A DNA stretch of 64,000 nucleotides, from contig JAJHZJ010000696.1 in NCBI GenBank assembly GCA_023548195.1, forward strand, positions 412,001 through 476,000, read 5' to 3'. This DNA is from Bettongia penicillata ogilbyi (Eukaryota > Chordata > Mammalia > Diprotodontia > Potoroidae). Under the pieces are notes generated by a model. It did not search any database. It saw only the letters and a program-made list of their open reading frames with translations, and was not told the origin of the DNA. Both the position numbers and the translations under genes were made by a program. This document shows, in pieces, positions 22,238-31,960 of this stretch (its first letter is position 1; every line of letters starts with the position of its first letter).

Positions 22238-22500
22238 TGGTGGTTGTTATTAATAATAATAAATTATTAAATTTCTATGGGCAATTATTAATAATGATTT
22301 TACTATAGTATATAATAATAATAATAGCAACTAGCATTTATATAGTGCTTTTAGGTTTGCAAAGCATCTCACAAATACTATCTCATTTTATCCTCACCAC
22401 AACTCTGGGAAGTAATTGTTTTTTATTTTTATTCTTCTTTTATGGATGATAAAACTGAGGCACAGATTAGGGGACCTGTCCAGGGTCACAGAATTATGAT
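22238..22500 (-). repeat. AT-rich tail plus MIR-type SINE, minus strand
   Basis: (AAT/ATA)-rich DNA from 22,238 to about 22,325 is the variable tail. Then come tagcatttatatagtgcttt, atcctcaccacaactctggg and ggacctgtccagggtcacag. The reversed head is missing. Confidence 0.7.
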
Positions 22501-22914
22501 ATTCTTCCCTCATTACCTGAACAAAGTTTCCAGATTAACTCCAGATAATTCAAGGCATTTACCCTGAAGTAAACCCTTCCCCATTGTCTCCCCAAAATAC
22601 CCTAGATCTTCCATCCAGATTTTAAGAGATCGTAATGTTAGGGAGAACTGTATTCACACAGTCCACTTCTTCTTCCCCATATTTATGTAAGAAGGAGAGC
22701 TGCTGATGCCCAATGGGAACGCTCAGTGGAAAATCACGCAATAGTGGGAGACTTGAAAAGAATTGCTAACACAAGGGCCTGCCTTCCATTTCTGAGAGCT
22801 GCCAAAGGGAGTAAGAAGAGGACAGAAACTAGCCTCCAATGACTGATATTTTCTGCTGCTTTCTCTCAGCTACATACAGTGTTGCGCTGGCAAATATTTA
22901 ACAAATGACTCTCT
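22501..22914. other. unassigned stretch
   Basis: Unique-looking and moderately GC for this window, with no gene or repeat recognised. Confidence 0.45.
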
Positions 22915-23095
22915 AAGGGGGATTAATGTATTCATGACTTTTGTTTAATCAGCACTATTGACATTTTCCCCACCACTTTCTTAAGTCTAGATAATCAAGA
23001 AAACAATCAATCAAGTCCTGATTTGTAGCATTTGTGGATTTCTGAAATATAAATACTTACATTGAAAATTTCACAGTTGATTTGTTCAAGCTAGT
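22915..23095. repeat. R2 repeat, copy A
   Basis: This segment aligns almost without gaps to 34,010-34,175, at roughly 70 percent by eye over about 110 bases. Shared landmarks are ttttcyccaycac, ctctaga/gtctaga, aaatataaatrct and aaattt. It is either an old interspersed repeat or a small duplication; the family is unknown to me. Confidence 0.5.
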
Positions 23096-24279
23096 TTAAG
23101 TTGACACCAGCACACTCATGGTCTATTATTACAATAATATTACATTTTGCTTTCTGATCTAAGTAAAATCTTTGACTTTATTATAATATAATGTCAAGAT
23201 GATTTTTTAGTACTGGATTAAAATAGGAGTTTTCAGAAGGGGGTGGGTGAGGAGTTGAAGCTAGCAGAATCCCTAGAAATCTAAACTCAGATAGAGTCTT
23301 GGTGAAAGTTATAAGAAAAAGGAGACCCAAGGAAGGATTCTTACACTGTTATAACTTTAATATCCTGCTCTGTGTGGACAAAGAGATAAGAGTTCATGCT
23401 GATTGTGACCTGAGCTCAAGAAAGTTCTTCAAATAAAGCCTGTCAGGAAATTGAAGTTTGACTGGCGCTGTCCTTTAGGTAGTGTGTTCTTTCCTTTAAT
23501 CATTCCTTCTTTCTTTCTTTCCCTTCCTTCCTATCTTTCATTCTTTTTTTCCCTTCCTTCTTTCCTTTCTTCTTCCTCCCTTCCTTTCTTCAACACTTCC
23601 TACTTTCTCTCCTCCCACTGCAATTGGTAGAGGGGCTCTGACCCAGTGTTTTTTCTAACCTAGACTAATTTATCTCACTAGTTCATCTTGGGCAGCCCAG
23701 TAGCCATCTTGCCCCTGAGAACTCACCATACTGGTGATAACATTATTGTAGACATCTGATTATTCGTTTTGGTCCTCCCAATGTTCAGAACTCTCAAACT
23801 TAAGTTATCCACTACATATTACGTCAGCTTCCTGAGTAATAAGGAACTACAAATGGGCACATCCATTCCTAGCTACCTGGGTTTTAAATAAACATTTGTT
23901 GAATGAAAAAGAAAAGAAATTGACAACCCATTTTCTATAGTTTTATTGGTCTCAGCCAGCACTTCCAGCTCACAAAATATCACCACTTCTCTGACTTAAA
24001 TGTCACAAGGCTTCATTCCATTTGATGATGTCGTGACGGAAGACAAAGAGAAGAGGTAGTAGGATGGTAGAATGAATAAATGTCCCACCCTTTCTGCTCA
24101 TTATTTGACTATAACACCACTTTCCCCAGTCTTCTGGGATTCCTTAACCCCAGTAAATGGTGTTTTCTCTAGGCATTATGTCCTCTAGGGATTAGGGACT
24201 TTTCTCACAAGGAAAAAGGCTGCTGAAATTAGAGAAAAACCACACTATTAAAAAAATAAAGCCTTAGAACTTAAAAGGA
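23096..24279. other. unassigned, with a pyrimidine run
   Basis: A (TTCC/TTTC)n run lies at about 23,505-23,595, and a possible L2 terminus at about 23,886 (taaacatttgttgaatga). The rest is unassigned. Confidence 0.45.
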
Positions 24280-24535
24280 GAGCAGTGGAGAACTACAGGT
24301 CATCTAGCCCAACTCTTTCATATTACAGATGAGAAAACTGAGGTCCAGAGAAGGACAGAAGTACACCAATTTTAGAACAAAATCATTGAGAACCTGGATA
24401 TAGAGATTTGTAGAATCATAGCTTTAGAGCTAAGAGTGACCTTAGAACTCATCCAGTTCCATCCCTTCATTCTACAGAAGAGTGAGATCACACTGCTAGT
24501 AAGGGGTAAAACTGGTACTTAAATTTAAATTCCTC
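24280..24535 (-). repeat. two CORE-SINE fragments, minus strand
   Basis: First copy, 24,280-24,390: caggtcatctagcccaactc, gatgagaaaactgaggtcca. Second copy, 24,412-24,535: gaatcatagctttagagcta, ctcatccagttccatccctt. Both are the 'catctagtcc' subtype. Confidence 0.7.
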
Positions 24536-24542
24536 CCTGAGG

Positions 24543-24775
24543 AAGGTAGGTAACACAGTAGTTAGAGCACTGGATTTGGAATCAGGAAGACAACTCAATT
24601 CTGGCCTGAGATATTTGCTAATTATATGACTCTGGGCAAATTGATCAACCTGTTTGCCCCAGTTTTCTCATCAGTAATAACAGTACCATCCTCCCAGGTT
24701 TGTTGAGAGAATCAAATGAGATAACAATTGTAAAGCACTTAGAATATAGTAGGCATTTAATAAATGTCTGTTCCT
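24543..24775 (+). repeat. MIR-type SINE, plus strand
   Basis: aggtaacacagtagttagag, ggaatcaggaagacaactca, ttatatgactctgggcaaat, ggtttgttgagagaatcaaa and aggcatttaataaatgtctg occur in the expected order. Confidence 0.8.
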
Positions 24776-25217
24776 ATCCCTCTTGGTTCCAAATTCATTG
24801 TTCTTTTCATTATGTCGTGTAAGTCAAGAATTCGATTACTTAGATAAAACATTCTCTGAAAATACAGGATGTGATAGGACTGGGATTTTCTTGATGTAGC
24901 CTCCTTGAAGGCCACAGATCTCAATTTTTCTTGACACAGCTCCCTTCCCCCACAACACCTGATTGCCTGTAGCTTTCCTGATATGTTTTCCTAGTCTGGG
25001 ACCATGAAAGGTCCCAGCCTATGCATTTGGACCCTTCTTAGACATGATGGGTGCCAGAGACATAGGAGTCACCATACCCTAATGTCCTGTTGACTGAATA
25101 TGTTTCCAAGTAGAGACAAGGAAAAGCATGTCCAAAGAAACTAAGAATTATTATATCAAAGACTAAAGATTTCCATGTTTGAAGCCTCTGCATTACAAGC
25201 AATACATTAACTTGGGA
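24776..25217. other. unassigned stretch
   Basis: Nothing recognised. Confidence 0.5.
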
Positions 25218-25417
25218 AAGCAGTGTGATATAATGGAAAGAGAGATGAATCTGGAATCATGGAACTTGGACTTAAATCCTGGACCTGCCACTGATGACCT
25301 TTGTGACCTGGGACAAATCACTTGACCAACCCAGGCCCCAATTTCTTCAGCTGTAAAATGAATGTGTTGAACTAGAAGACTTCTAAGGTTCCTCTCAGCT
25401 TTAAGTCTATGAATCTC
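25218..25417 (+). repeat. CORE-SINE, plus strand
   Basis: gtgtgatataatggaaagag, tggaatcatggaacttggac, cttcagctgtaaaatgaatg, then a tail ctaaggttcctctcagcttt. Confidence 0.8.
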
Positions 25418-25789
25418 TTAGTTGCCAGTTATTTTTTTCCCTTAACTTAAAATGCTCTGTAGAATGGGTGCACCATCGATCACTTCCTGGACAAGCAGCC
25501 TAATTTTAATCTCCACTGGATTAGTTTTGTCAGCAGCCTGCCAGACTTAGGAAATTAAGGGGAGACAACCCATGGAATCTAACAGAGTATGAAGCCATGC
25601 TTAAAATTGCCCAGGGGCTAGGGAGGGGTTAAGGAGAAGATTGATTAGGGAGAGGAAATGAAAAAAAATCTAAAGATTGAGAAGAAATCAACTCTAACAC
25701 AAAAATTTTAAAAAAGACAAAGCCAAGCTGGAGGATGTCCATGAGCCATCCGCACAGCTAAAGTCTTCTTCAGTTAAAAAAAAGACTGA
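25418..25789. other. unassigned stretch
   Basis: Nothing recognised, apart from unique sequence leading into the candidate conserved element downstream. Confidence 0.45.
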
Positions 25790-26200
25790 ACTGTTACTCA
25801 GTCATTGGTTTCTATTCACAGGGTCACTGTATAGAGCACAATCCAAAATGGCACTTGGGAATACTTGGCCAATCTTGTGGTCTGGTTTTGAGGCTGCATT
25901 TTTTCCCTTTTCTTTTTTAGTCCAGAGGATGTAAGTATTTATCAGTCCTGTAGCCTTGCCAGCATTTGTTGGAATGAGCCAAAGGGCCCTGGCACAGAAT
26001 CACAGGGACTTGCGTTGCTAATAAATGCAACAGGCCTCCTCGTCGCGGAGTAATTCTGACTGAAATTCAAACACCAAACAACAAACACTCTTCTGAACTT
26101 CTCTGTTCCCCATTAGTTTGATGTGTTTATTAGACAGGGCTGCATTCTTTCAAGTTTATTAACAACAGATTAAAAAAACTGCCAACACATCCAGGGTTCT
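25790..26200. other. candidate conserved non-coding element
   Basis: Unique sequence with no repeat signature. It retains CpG sites that are rare in this window (tcctcgtcgcggagtaattc) and carries AT-core motifs such as gctaataaatgcaac and gtgtttattagac. No open frame is credible, so a regulatory role is the only function worth proposing. This is inferred from composition alone. Confidence 0.35.
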
Positions 26201-27639
26201 CTTTCTACCACTGAAGAACTTGGTTAGCATCTACTCATGTTTTGTGGGGTCTGATGGGAAACCCAAACGAAATCATTAAAATTCAATCCTGTGGAATTAC
26301 AAATGCAGTGTCACATACTAACAGTTAAGCCTAGCATCTAGCACCTGCCCATTATTTGACATAGGAATCTGCATTTACATTTTGCTTCCTAATGTTTGGT
26401 ATTTACTCATACCATTCTTATTTCAAAAAATAATCTATCTCTTAGCAGGGATATGCAATTTAACCTGAGCAAGTCACTTAATATCTCTGGGCTTCAGTTT
26501 ACTCATTTGTAAAATGAAGATATTGGAGTAGATGACATCTGTCAGGCCTTAGAATTTTAAATTTAGTGTCAAGATTCACGATATGAGTTACAAGGACTTT
26601 AAAGCAATATTAAGACATAACACATTAAGATGGTGGCTTTATTTAATGAGAATATCACTCTCTTGTGAGAATGCTTATAATGTCTCATCATTTTCTATAC
26701 CAAAGCATGGGGATAGGTTGACTTCGGAATGGCTGCTCAGGAAATAGTAAAACAGCAATACTGTAGAATGTTTTGTGTAGTTTAATCCAGCAACTCTTTA
26801 TTAAAAATGACTACATTGTATAGACAGCACGGTGATAGATGCTAGGGAATTGGAGGGGGAAGGAAAGAAGAGTGGATGACTCTTATTTCACCCACAGTCA
26901 AAGAGTTGTGTCTATCAGAAATAGGCAAACAGGCCTTTCTGACCCTGAAGCTGGCTCACCATGTTGGACTACTTATAGGACAATAAGAATATAAAGAAAA
27001 AATATATAAAGCCCCTGTCCTCAAGAAGCATCCATTTTGCTCGGGTATGTAATTGCATATACCCCTTAGTAAGATACAAAGTAATATAATATGATTTCTA
27101 AAAGAAGAGTTTATTCACATCTAAGATGAATACGAAATGCACTCTGAAGGGATAGCCCCTTAGTTGTTCTTTAAAGGATTCTCACTAGTGGAGGATGAGA
27201 AAAGGTCAGGGCAGATATCATTTGTGCAAAGGAAAAAGAACTTTCAGTAAGAAACTGGGTCAACATGAAATGTTCTGCATTCCAACCTATGGATATCCCA
27301 GTGGCCACTCCCTTGGGTTTAACAAGGTGGAATCCAGTGATTGATCAAATATACCAAGGTAGGGGGGAATAATGATTCAACCCATCCTTTATTTCCCTAA
27401 TGATGAATTCCAGAGTTTATCCCAGGAGTATGCTTTATTCCACGGCAGAGGGCACAGGGGTCCCATAAAACTTCTAGGCAAGTCTGATGTTGTTCTGTCT
27501 TCACACAAACATCTTCCTGGACTTGGGTACTTCCATTTTCTCACAAGGTGGAGACAAAGTCATCCTTGGTGTTCCACTTTTACAGTCTTTGCATGAACAG
27601 GATAAAGGAGAAACAGTCACCAGGGTTGCACCTTCAGAT
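26201..27639. other. mostly unassigned; one SINE fragment
   Basis: A plus-strand CORE-SINE fragment lies at about 26,460-26,565 (gagcaagtcacttaatatct, catttgtaaaatgaagatat). An R1-like head is possible near 27,010. The open frames at 27,372-27,746 overlap on both strands and match nothing. Confidence 0.45.
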
Positions 27640-27755
27640 GCTCTAAATTTCAGAGGTAGTTGTGGGGGTTGAAGACAACATGAATTCAAGTCCACCTCTG
27701 ACACAAACTGGCTGTGATTGGGTTGTACTGGTAAATTGTTTAACACTTATCTTTG
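27640..27755 (+). repeat. CORE-SINE fragment, plus strand
   Basis: aacatgaattcaagtccacc, tctgacacaaactggctgtg and a weak 'gtaaattgtttaac' core match SINE order. It lies just left of the provirus. Confidence 0.5.
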
Positions 27756-27763
27756 CAGGGGGA

Positions 27764-27769
27764 GAAAGG
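27764..27769. repeat. left target-site duplication (gaaagg)
   Basis: Six bases immediately before the TG of the 5' LTR, repeated exactly after the CA of the 3' LTR. Six bases is the usual duplication for betaretroviral integrase. Confidence 0.92.
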
Positions 27770-28085
27770 TGTCAGGGGCCGTCCCTGAACCTCCTGGGCA
27801 GAGAGGTAACAGCAGGAGTCTATACCTGCCCCTCCCCGGCAATCACGTGCCTCACCTGTGACTTCCGGGCTAAGGGTGCAGGGAAGGCTCGTGTACAAGG
27901 CACGATACCGCCCTCTGGGAGGTGCTGAGGAAGCCCCAGTGAGAGTAAAACACACCTGGCCACCTGTGATAGGACCAAGTAGATGGTCCGAGTGGGGAGG
28001 GAAGATCCAGAGAGACTCCTGCCCTATTGCCACAGGACACAACCAGCTAAGGGGAGGGGGCTGGGGTGACAGCAGGCTGAGCTCT

Positions 28086-28134
28086 CCAATCAGGGGCCAG
28101 ATAGCAAGAACCGGAAAGGATAAGGAATATAAGC
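28086..28134 (+). promoter_or_regulatory. 5' LTR CCAAT and TATA-like boxes
   Basis: CCAAT at 28,086-28,090 and gaatataagc at 28,125-28,134 are spaced as in a core promoter. Transcription would be expected to start near 28,155. The same pair recurs at 33,742-33,746 and 33,781-33,790 in the 3' LTR, where it could drive flanking DNA. Confidence 0.6.
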
Positions 28135-28180
28135 CAATGCCCTAAGAGGGAAAGGGGGACTGGACTGATGTGAACTACTG

Positions 28181-28186
28181 AATAAA
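28181..28186 (+). terminator. polyadenylation signal in 5' LTR
   Basis: AATAAA, followed about 25-40 bases later by a GT-rich stretch (agtgtctggttttg). This is the expected layout for the R/U5 boundary. Confidence 0.75.
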
Positions 28187-28342
28187 CACCTGCTTTGCTC
28201 TACCACTCTGGCTAGTGTCTGGTTTTGCCCGTCCTCAGCCCCTGGGGTCGGGACCGGAGACGTCCGAAGCCGCCGTTAGTTAGGTGGAAGCAGAGGTCAC
28301 GACGTACCCCCTGAGGTCCGGCAGGGACAGAGCGCGGACAAT

Positions 28343-28360
28343 TGGTGCCCAAACGTGGGG
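28343..28360 (+). other. primer-binding site, lysine-tRNA type
   Basis: Two bases after the LTR, tggtgcccaaacgtgggg matches the Lys-1,2-type site of type D and HERV-K-like viruses except for one substitution and one extra A. A lysine primer is the usual choice of betaretroviruses. Priming efficiency with the extra base is unknown. Confidence 0.75.
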
Positions 28361-28370
28361 CTCTACGGTT

Positions 28371-28379
28371 CAGGTACGT
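28371..28379 (+). promoter_or_regulatory. major splice donor candidate
   Basis: CAG|GTACGT is close to the consensus 5' splice site. It sits between the primer site and the gag start, where retroviruses place the donor for env mRNA. Confidence 0.65.
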
Positions 28380-28473
28380 TGTGATCTTCCTGTCCCTCGC
28401 AGGCGAGGGTCAGAAGGGCCAGGCACACCGGGACTTTCGGGTTTTCCCCTCTAGTCCCGAAGGCAGTTTAGTT

Positions 28474-29046
28474 ATGGGAAATACAGAAGTTAAGCCAGAG
28501 GATAAAGGCATTCTCGCTTGCCAAGTGTACAAACTCTGCAAGCAGAATGGGATAAAAATACACATAAGAATTTGCCAAGATTGGGTCGAGAAAATAATAA
28601 CCATCAGTCCATGGGTAGAGCATACAGGAATTGATCCGACCCGTTGCCGATTAATAGAGCAGCAGAAAAATAGAGAGGAGGTAGATTGGGAAGGGGCCAA
28701 CCTATTCCCTGTGCTTGTTCAGCCAGAACAGGGCGGACAGCCTCAAAGGGTGCATAGACAGTTCCTCTACAAATTCCTAAGAGATCTTAAAGAGGCCGCT
28801 GCAAAATATGGTCCCGGCTCTGCTTATGTACAGACAGTCATACAATCTTGGCGGTCTGGGAGCTCAGGAGACAATCATGACCAGATAGGACAGAGAGGAA
28901 AGAGGGAGTTGGTGCAGTCAGAAATTCAACCAGGAAATACATCCAGAGTTGGCCCAGGGCCTGGTTTTGTGGCACAGCAAAAAATTTGCCCAGGATTTGT
29001 GGCACAGTGGAGAATTCAGCAGCCCGGACACAGTGATAGAAATTAA
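28474..29046 (+). CDS. gag: truncated gag: matrix domain (190 codons)
   Basis: The ATG at 28,474 is chosen because it is followed by a glycine codon (Met-Gly-Asn-Thr), the myristoylation start used by retroviral matrix proteins; the frame is also open upstream without an ATG. About the first 110 residues look like a betaretroviral matrix domain: a basic, helical region with conserved tryptophans in QDWVEK and SPWVE. The remainder is a linker rich in Gln and Gly that contains a short duplicated PGFVAQ unit. Translation stops at TAA 29,044-29,046. Capsid, nucleocapsid zinc knuckles, late-domain motif and protease are absent. It is the longest intact frame in the provirus. If made, the protein could reach the membrane but could not build a particle alone. 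Confidence 0.8.
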   Translation: MGNTEVKPEDKGILACQVYKLCKQNGIKIHIRICQDWVEKIITISPWVEHTGIDPTRCRLIEQQKNREEVDWEGANLFPVLVQPEQGGQPQRVHRQFLYKFLRDLKEAAAKYGPGSAYVQTVIQSWRSGSSGDNHDQIGQRGKRELVQSEIQPGNTSRVGPGPGFVAQQKICPGFVAQWRIQQPGHSDRN

Positions 29047-30300
29047 GCCAGAGTTATAATGTGTACAGAGGATTTCTGACAATTTTTTCTCAGTTTTTTG
29101 GATTCTTTTATTGTCTGTATATGTGTTCTGTCTTTACATGTTCTGTGTGCGTGTGTTTGTGAGTTATTACGGTCAGCTCCATGGTAGCTGGACCTTGGAA
29201 AGTTATCTCTTTTCCTCCCCCTCCTCCCTTCTCTCTGATGACTGCAGCATCGGGGAGAAGTATGGGAGAGAGAAAGAGAGGAACTAATCTTATATTATTT
29301 AGTTTATGTGATTGCAAGGTGTAGTCTTGGATGGGAAATGCAGGGACATAGTGTCTGTGCAGTTTTAAAGGGGGCTTTAATCAAAGCCCATTAGGAAAAC
29401 AACATGGATATGAAGTTTAAGGAAAGCATAAAAGTTTTGGAAATTATTTGAAAGTTTTTGGTTAAACTCTCCCTCACCTTACCCTCCAATTCTGGCCAAA
29501 TTGTGAGGGTGGAGAGAGAGACGAGACAAGATCTGGGGCAGGCATTTTCACCTAAATCTCACCTAAAAGAAAAGTATTTTGTATAATGAGAAGTAACCAA
29601 AAGGTAGTTAGTTATTCTGTCCACATTTTAAGTGAAACGTGTCACTCCTAATTGGATGTTTAAGACAAATCAGGATTTGTTATATTATTTGGCACTAGGC
29701 AAATTGGAAATATGCATAAATCTTAAAGGGACACCTCAGCAGAGATAAAGCTTTTGAAACTCTCCAGCAGAATGGAACAGACTTGGCGCCACTGGGCAGT
29801 TGTCCAGAAGTCTCCCTCCCTTCAGCTGAGGAATTCAAAAACTCTCTCAATCAAAGAAGTTCTTAAGGAGTGGACACAGAAATAAAATTTACTTGAGTAA
29901 AGGATGGAACCATTAAGATTTTTGCCCTGCAGTCCCAACTCATCATTTAGCTGGGTCTACAGTGAATTGTAACTTTTATCATTCCAGATTAGATCAAGAG
30001 AAGAGAACTATTATTTTGAAGGTTTTCAACTAAATTTTGTAAAAGTTTAGTGACTGTTAACAACAGGAGAAATTTTAAACGGTTTTAAATTTTCATTTTC
30101 AAGACAATGTATTGGTAAATTAATATGTAATGGTCTATGAAGCAGAAAAGATCTTGCTCTTCTAATCTGAACTTGGAGTCATTCCTTGGCTTAAGCAAAA
30201 GTTAAATTTAGTGTTTGAACTTATTAACAACTTAATTTCTAAAAAGTTTTCTTTTTCAGAGTAAATGTAATCAGAGAAGGAGAAACCACTCTGTGAAACA
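29047..30300 (+). other. 1.25 kb block inside the provirus with no retroviral coding
   Basis: Lies where the rest of gag, protease and the first half of RT should be. It is AT-rich with stops in every frame, and I find no capsid, zinc-knuckle, protease or RT active-site trace. A short minus-strand frame (29,108-29,317) is chance. Flanking viral pieces are still readable, so simple decay explains this poorly. Replacement or insertion of foreign DNA is more likely, as in the mouse ETn elements. Confidence 0.6.
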
Positions 30301-30326
30301 ATGATGTAAGGTGGTAAGGCTTAAGT

Positions 30327-30907
30327 TTGAAGTCACCTATCATAGATTCTACAAAGGTTACAACTTTAAATGACTTTCAGAAATTGATAGGAGAAATTCA
30401 GTGGTGTAGGCCACAGTTGAGAATTACAACTGATCAAATGAAACCATTATATGATTTATTGAAAGGTCCTTCTCAATTAAAGTCATGCAGAGAATGGACA
30501 GATGAAACACTGGAATGTTTGAAATTAGTGCAGAAAAAGATTATGGGGTGTACTACTAGCAGGATATGAGAATCACAGGACTTGAAAGTAACAATTTATT
30601 CACTGAAAAAATACCCACTGGAGTTTTACATCAAAAACAAGGGATTATTGAGTGGGTACATTTGGCTCAGATAAAGAACAGAGCTTGTGTGCCTTATGCT
30701 GTGCTGGTAGCCCAAATCATACATAAGGCAGTGAAGAGAGTAAGGATGTTAATAGGACAGAAACCTCACACAATATATACTATGTATACAAGTCAACAAA
30801 TAGAGAACTGCATACAAGAGTTTGTGGAATGGCAGATATTGATTAATCAGAATTTCCAACACAGGTTCCCAATTCCTTCTGGGTGGCAATTTGCCACGTG
30901 GCCATGA
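30327..30907 (+). pseudogene. pol: pol fragment: RT thumb and connection
   Basis: The first frame (30,327-30,569) matches the thumb, with TLNDFQKLIGEIQW and the LKPL-like 'MKPLYDLLKG' that follows. A second frame (to 30,907) matches the connection region: PTGVLHQK, IIEWVHL, GQKPHTIYTMYT and EFVEWQI. The two are in different frames. The palm with the catalytic aspartates is missing, so no polymerase can be made. Confidence 0.8.
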
Positions 30908-30929
30908 TCTTGGACCAACAAATGCTCTT

Positions 30930-31234
30930 CCTCACTGGTAGAGGGAGTTAATGTTTTTACAGATGCAACAAAAAATTTTAGGGCATCTATGTATATTCCA
31001 TCTAAAAAGGAGATGCATAAATTTAAAACAACATTTACTTTTACACAACAAAATGAATTGTATGAAGTATTGCAAGCATTATTATACAGTACCATTGATA
31101 CCTAGAGTAGAGTCAGCCTATATTCCTGATAGGGTAGATAGTATTAAACAGATAACTATGGAAGTTCAACTAGCAATAAGGGCCAAAACAACAATATTTT
31201 ATATCACACACACTCGGTCACATTCTAAATCATG
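30930..31234 (+). pseudogene. pol: pol fragment: RNase H
   Basis: NVFTDATKN near 30,950-30,976 is the first metal-binding motif, with its aspartate codon at 30,962-30,964. FTQQNELYEVLQALL follows, where the second acidic residue is expected. After a TAG at about 31,102 and a frame change, THTRSHSK near 31,205-31,230 marks the domain end. Stops and frameshifts disable it. Confidence 0.75.
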
Positions 31235-31239
31235 TAGTG

Positions 31240-31941
31240 CCAGAAAGCATTAAACCAAACAATGGTCCAGCTTATATCAGTAAAGCCATTGAACAGTTCA
31301 TGGTGGAATTTTCCATTTTACATGCCACTGGAATCCCCCATAATCCCACTGGTCAAGCTATAGTGGAACGAGCAAATCGATCCCTGGACACTTACTTACA
31401 AAAAGAAAAAGGAGGAGTTGGACCAGGAGTTGATAAATTCGCAATTGGCTGTTTATACTCTAAATTGATGATAAATTACAATTGGCTGTTTGGCTGTTTG
31501 GCTGTTTATATTCTAAATTATTTAAAATTCTATAATGATGGCTTATTGGCTGCTATGAAATTCTTAACATTTCCTAATAAGGAGTCTGCAAAGAATGAAT
31601 CAGCAATAACAAGTGCCCTGAAAGCAGCCAGTAAAGTAATGTGGCACGATGAGAATAAAAATTGATTTGGTCCTCATACAGTGCTAACGTGGGGAAAAGG
31701 GTATGTTTGTGTTTCAACAGATGATAATAAAGAAGTTTGGGTTCCAGTGAAAAGGATGGGAGTGAGGAGGTGCCATCAGCGGCGGATGAAAAAACTTCTG
31801 GAGAAGCTTAATCAACTAGATCACAATGACTCCTTTCATTTTTCTTGTACTTATTATGACACTCAAAGAACACTGCGTCCATCGACCCAGCACCGAAGGA
31901 ACAACAGAGATGGGCGTTCCTCACGAATCCACCATGGTTAA
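31240..31941 (+). pseudogene. pol: pol fragment: integrase core and C-terminal domain
   Basis: Starts abruptly in the middle of the core, so the zinc-binding domain and first catalytic Asp are deleted. At the second catalytic position the motif reads KPNNGPAY: an Asn codon (aac) replaces the usual Asp. The Glu lies 36 residues on, in GQAIVERA, the D-35-E spacing. A short tandem duplication sits at 31,443-31,520. A single in-frame TGA (31,663-31,665) separates the core from the C-terminal DNA-binding domain (VLTWGKGYVCVST ... VWVPVKRM). It is inactive on three separate counts. Confidence 0.85.
31443..31520 (+). repeat. short tandem duplication in integrase
   Basis: The unit starting aattggctgttta (31,443) recurs at 31,480, and within the second copy ggctgttt is repeated three times (31,484-31,507). 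It stays in frame but adds residues to the core domain. Confidence 0.8.
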
Positions 31942-31960
31942 GGGTGATGTCATGGAGTGA
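31826..31960 (+). pseudogene. env: probable env N-terminus (44 codons), overlapping pol
   Basis: ATG at 31,826 opens a frame shifted from integrase and overlapping its end, the usual arrangement for betaretroviral env. It begins with a hydrophobic stretch (TPFIFLVLIMTL) suited to a signal peptide and stops at TGA 31,958-31,960. Too short to have been listed as a frame by length. The assignment is by position and hydrophobicity, not by family match. Confidence 0.5.

Larger units (their letters stand above)
27770..28340 (+). repeat. 5' LTR (571 bases)
   Basis: Begins TGTCAGGGG and ends GCGCGGACA, with TG...CA ends. By reading, it is identical along its whole length to the 3' LTR. It carries about twenty CpG sites in a CpG-poor region, as expected if it arrived too recently for methylated CpG to decay. 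U3 runs to roughly 28,155, R to roughly 28,205, and U5 is the CpG-rich remainder; these internal limits are estimated from the TATA-like box and AATAAA. Confidence 0.95.

Noticed and set aside
27372..27746. Overlapping frames just left of the provirus, considered as a host exon
   Set aside because: They overlap on both strands, have no convincing splice sites in phase, and match no family.
27858..28145. 95-codon frame in each LTR (also 33,514-33,801), considered as a superantigen-like LTR gene
   Set aside because: It is too short, lacks a membrane anchor, and the same LTR is also open on the minus strand, so openness reflects GC-rich composition. No resemblance to known LTR-encoded proteins.
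29108..29317. 69-codon minus-strand frame inside the provirus, considered as an antisense gene
   Set aside because: Short, low-complexity composition and no family resemblance or promoter.
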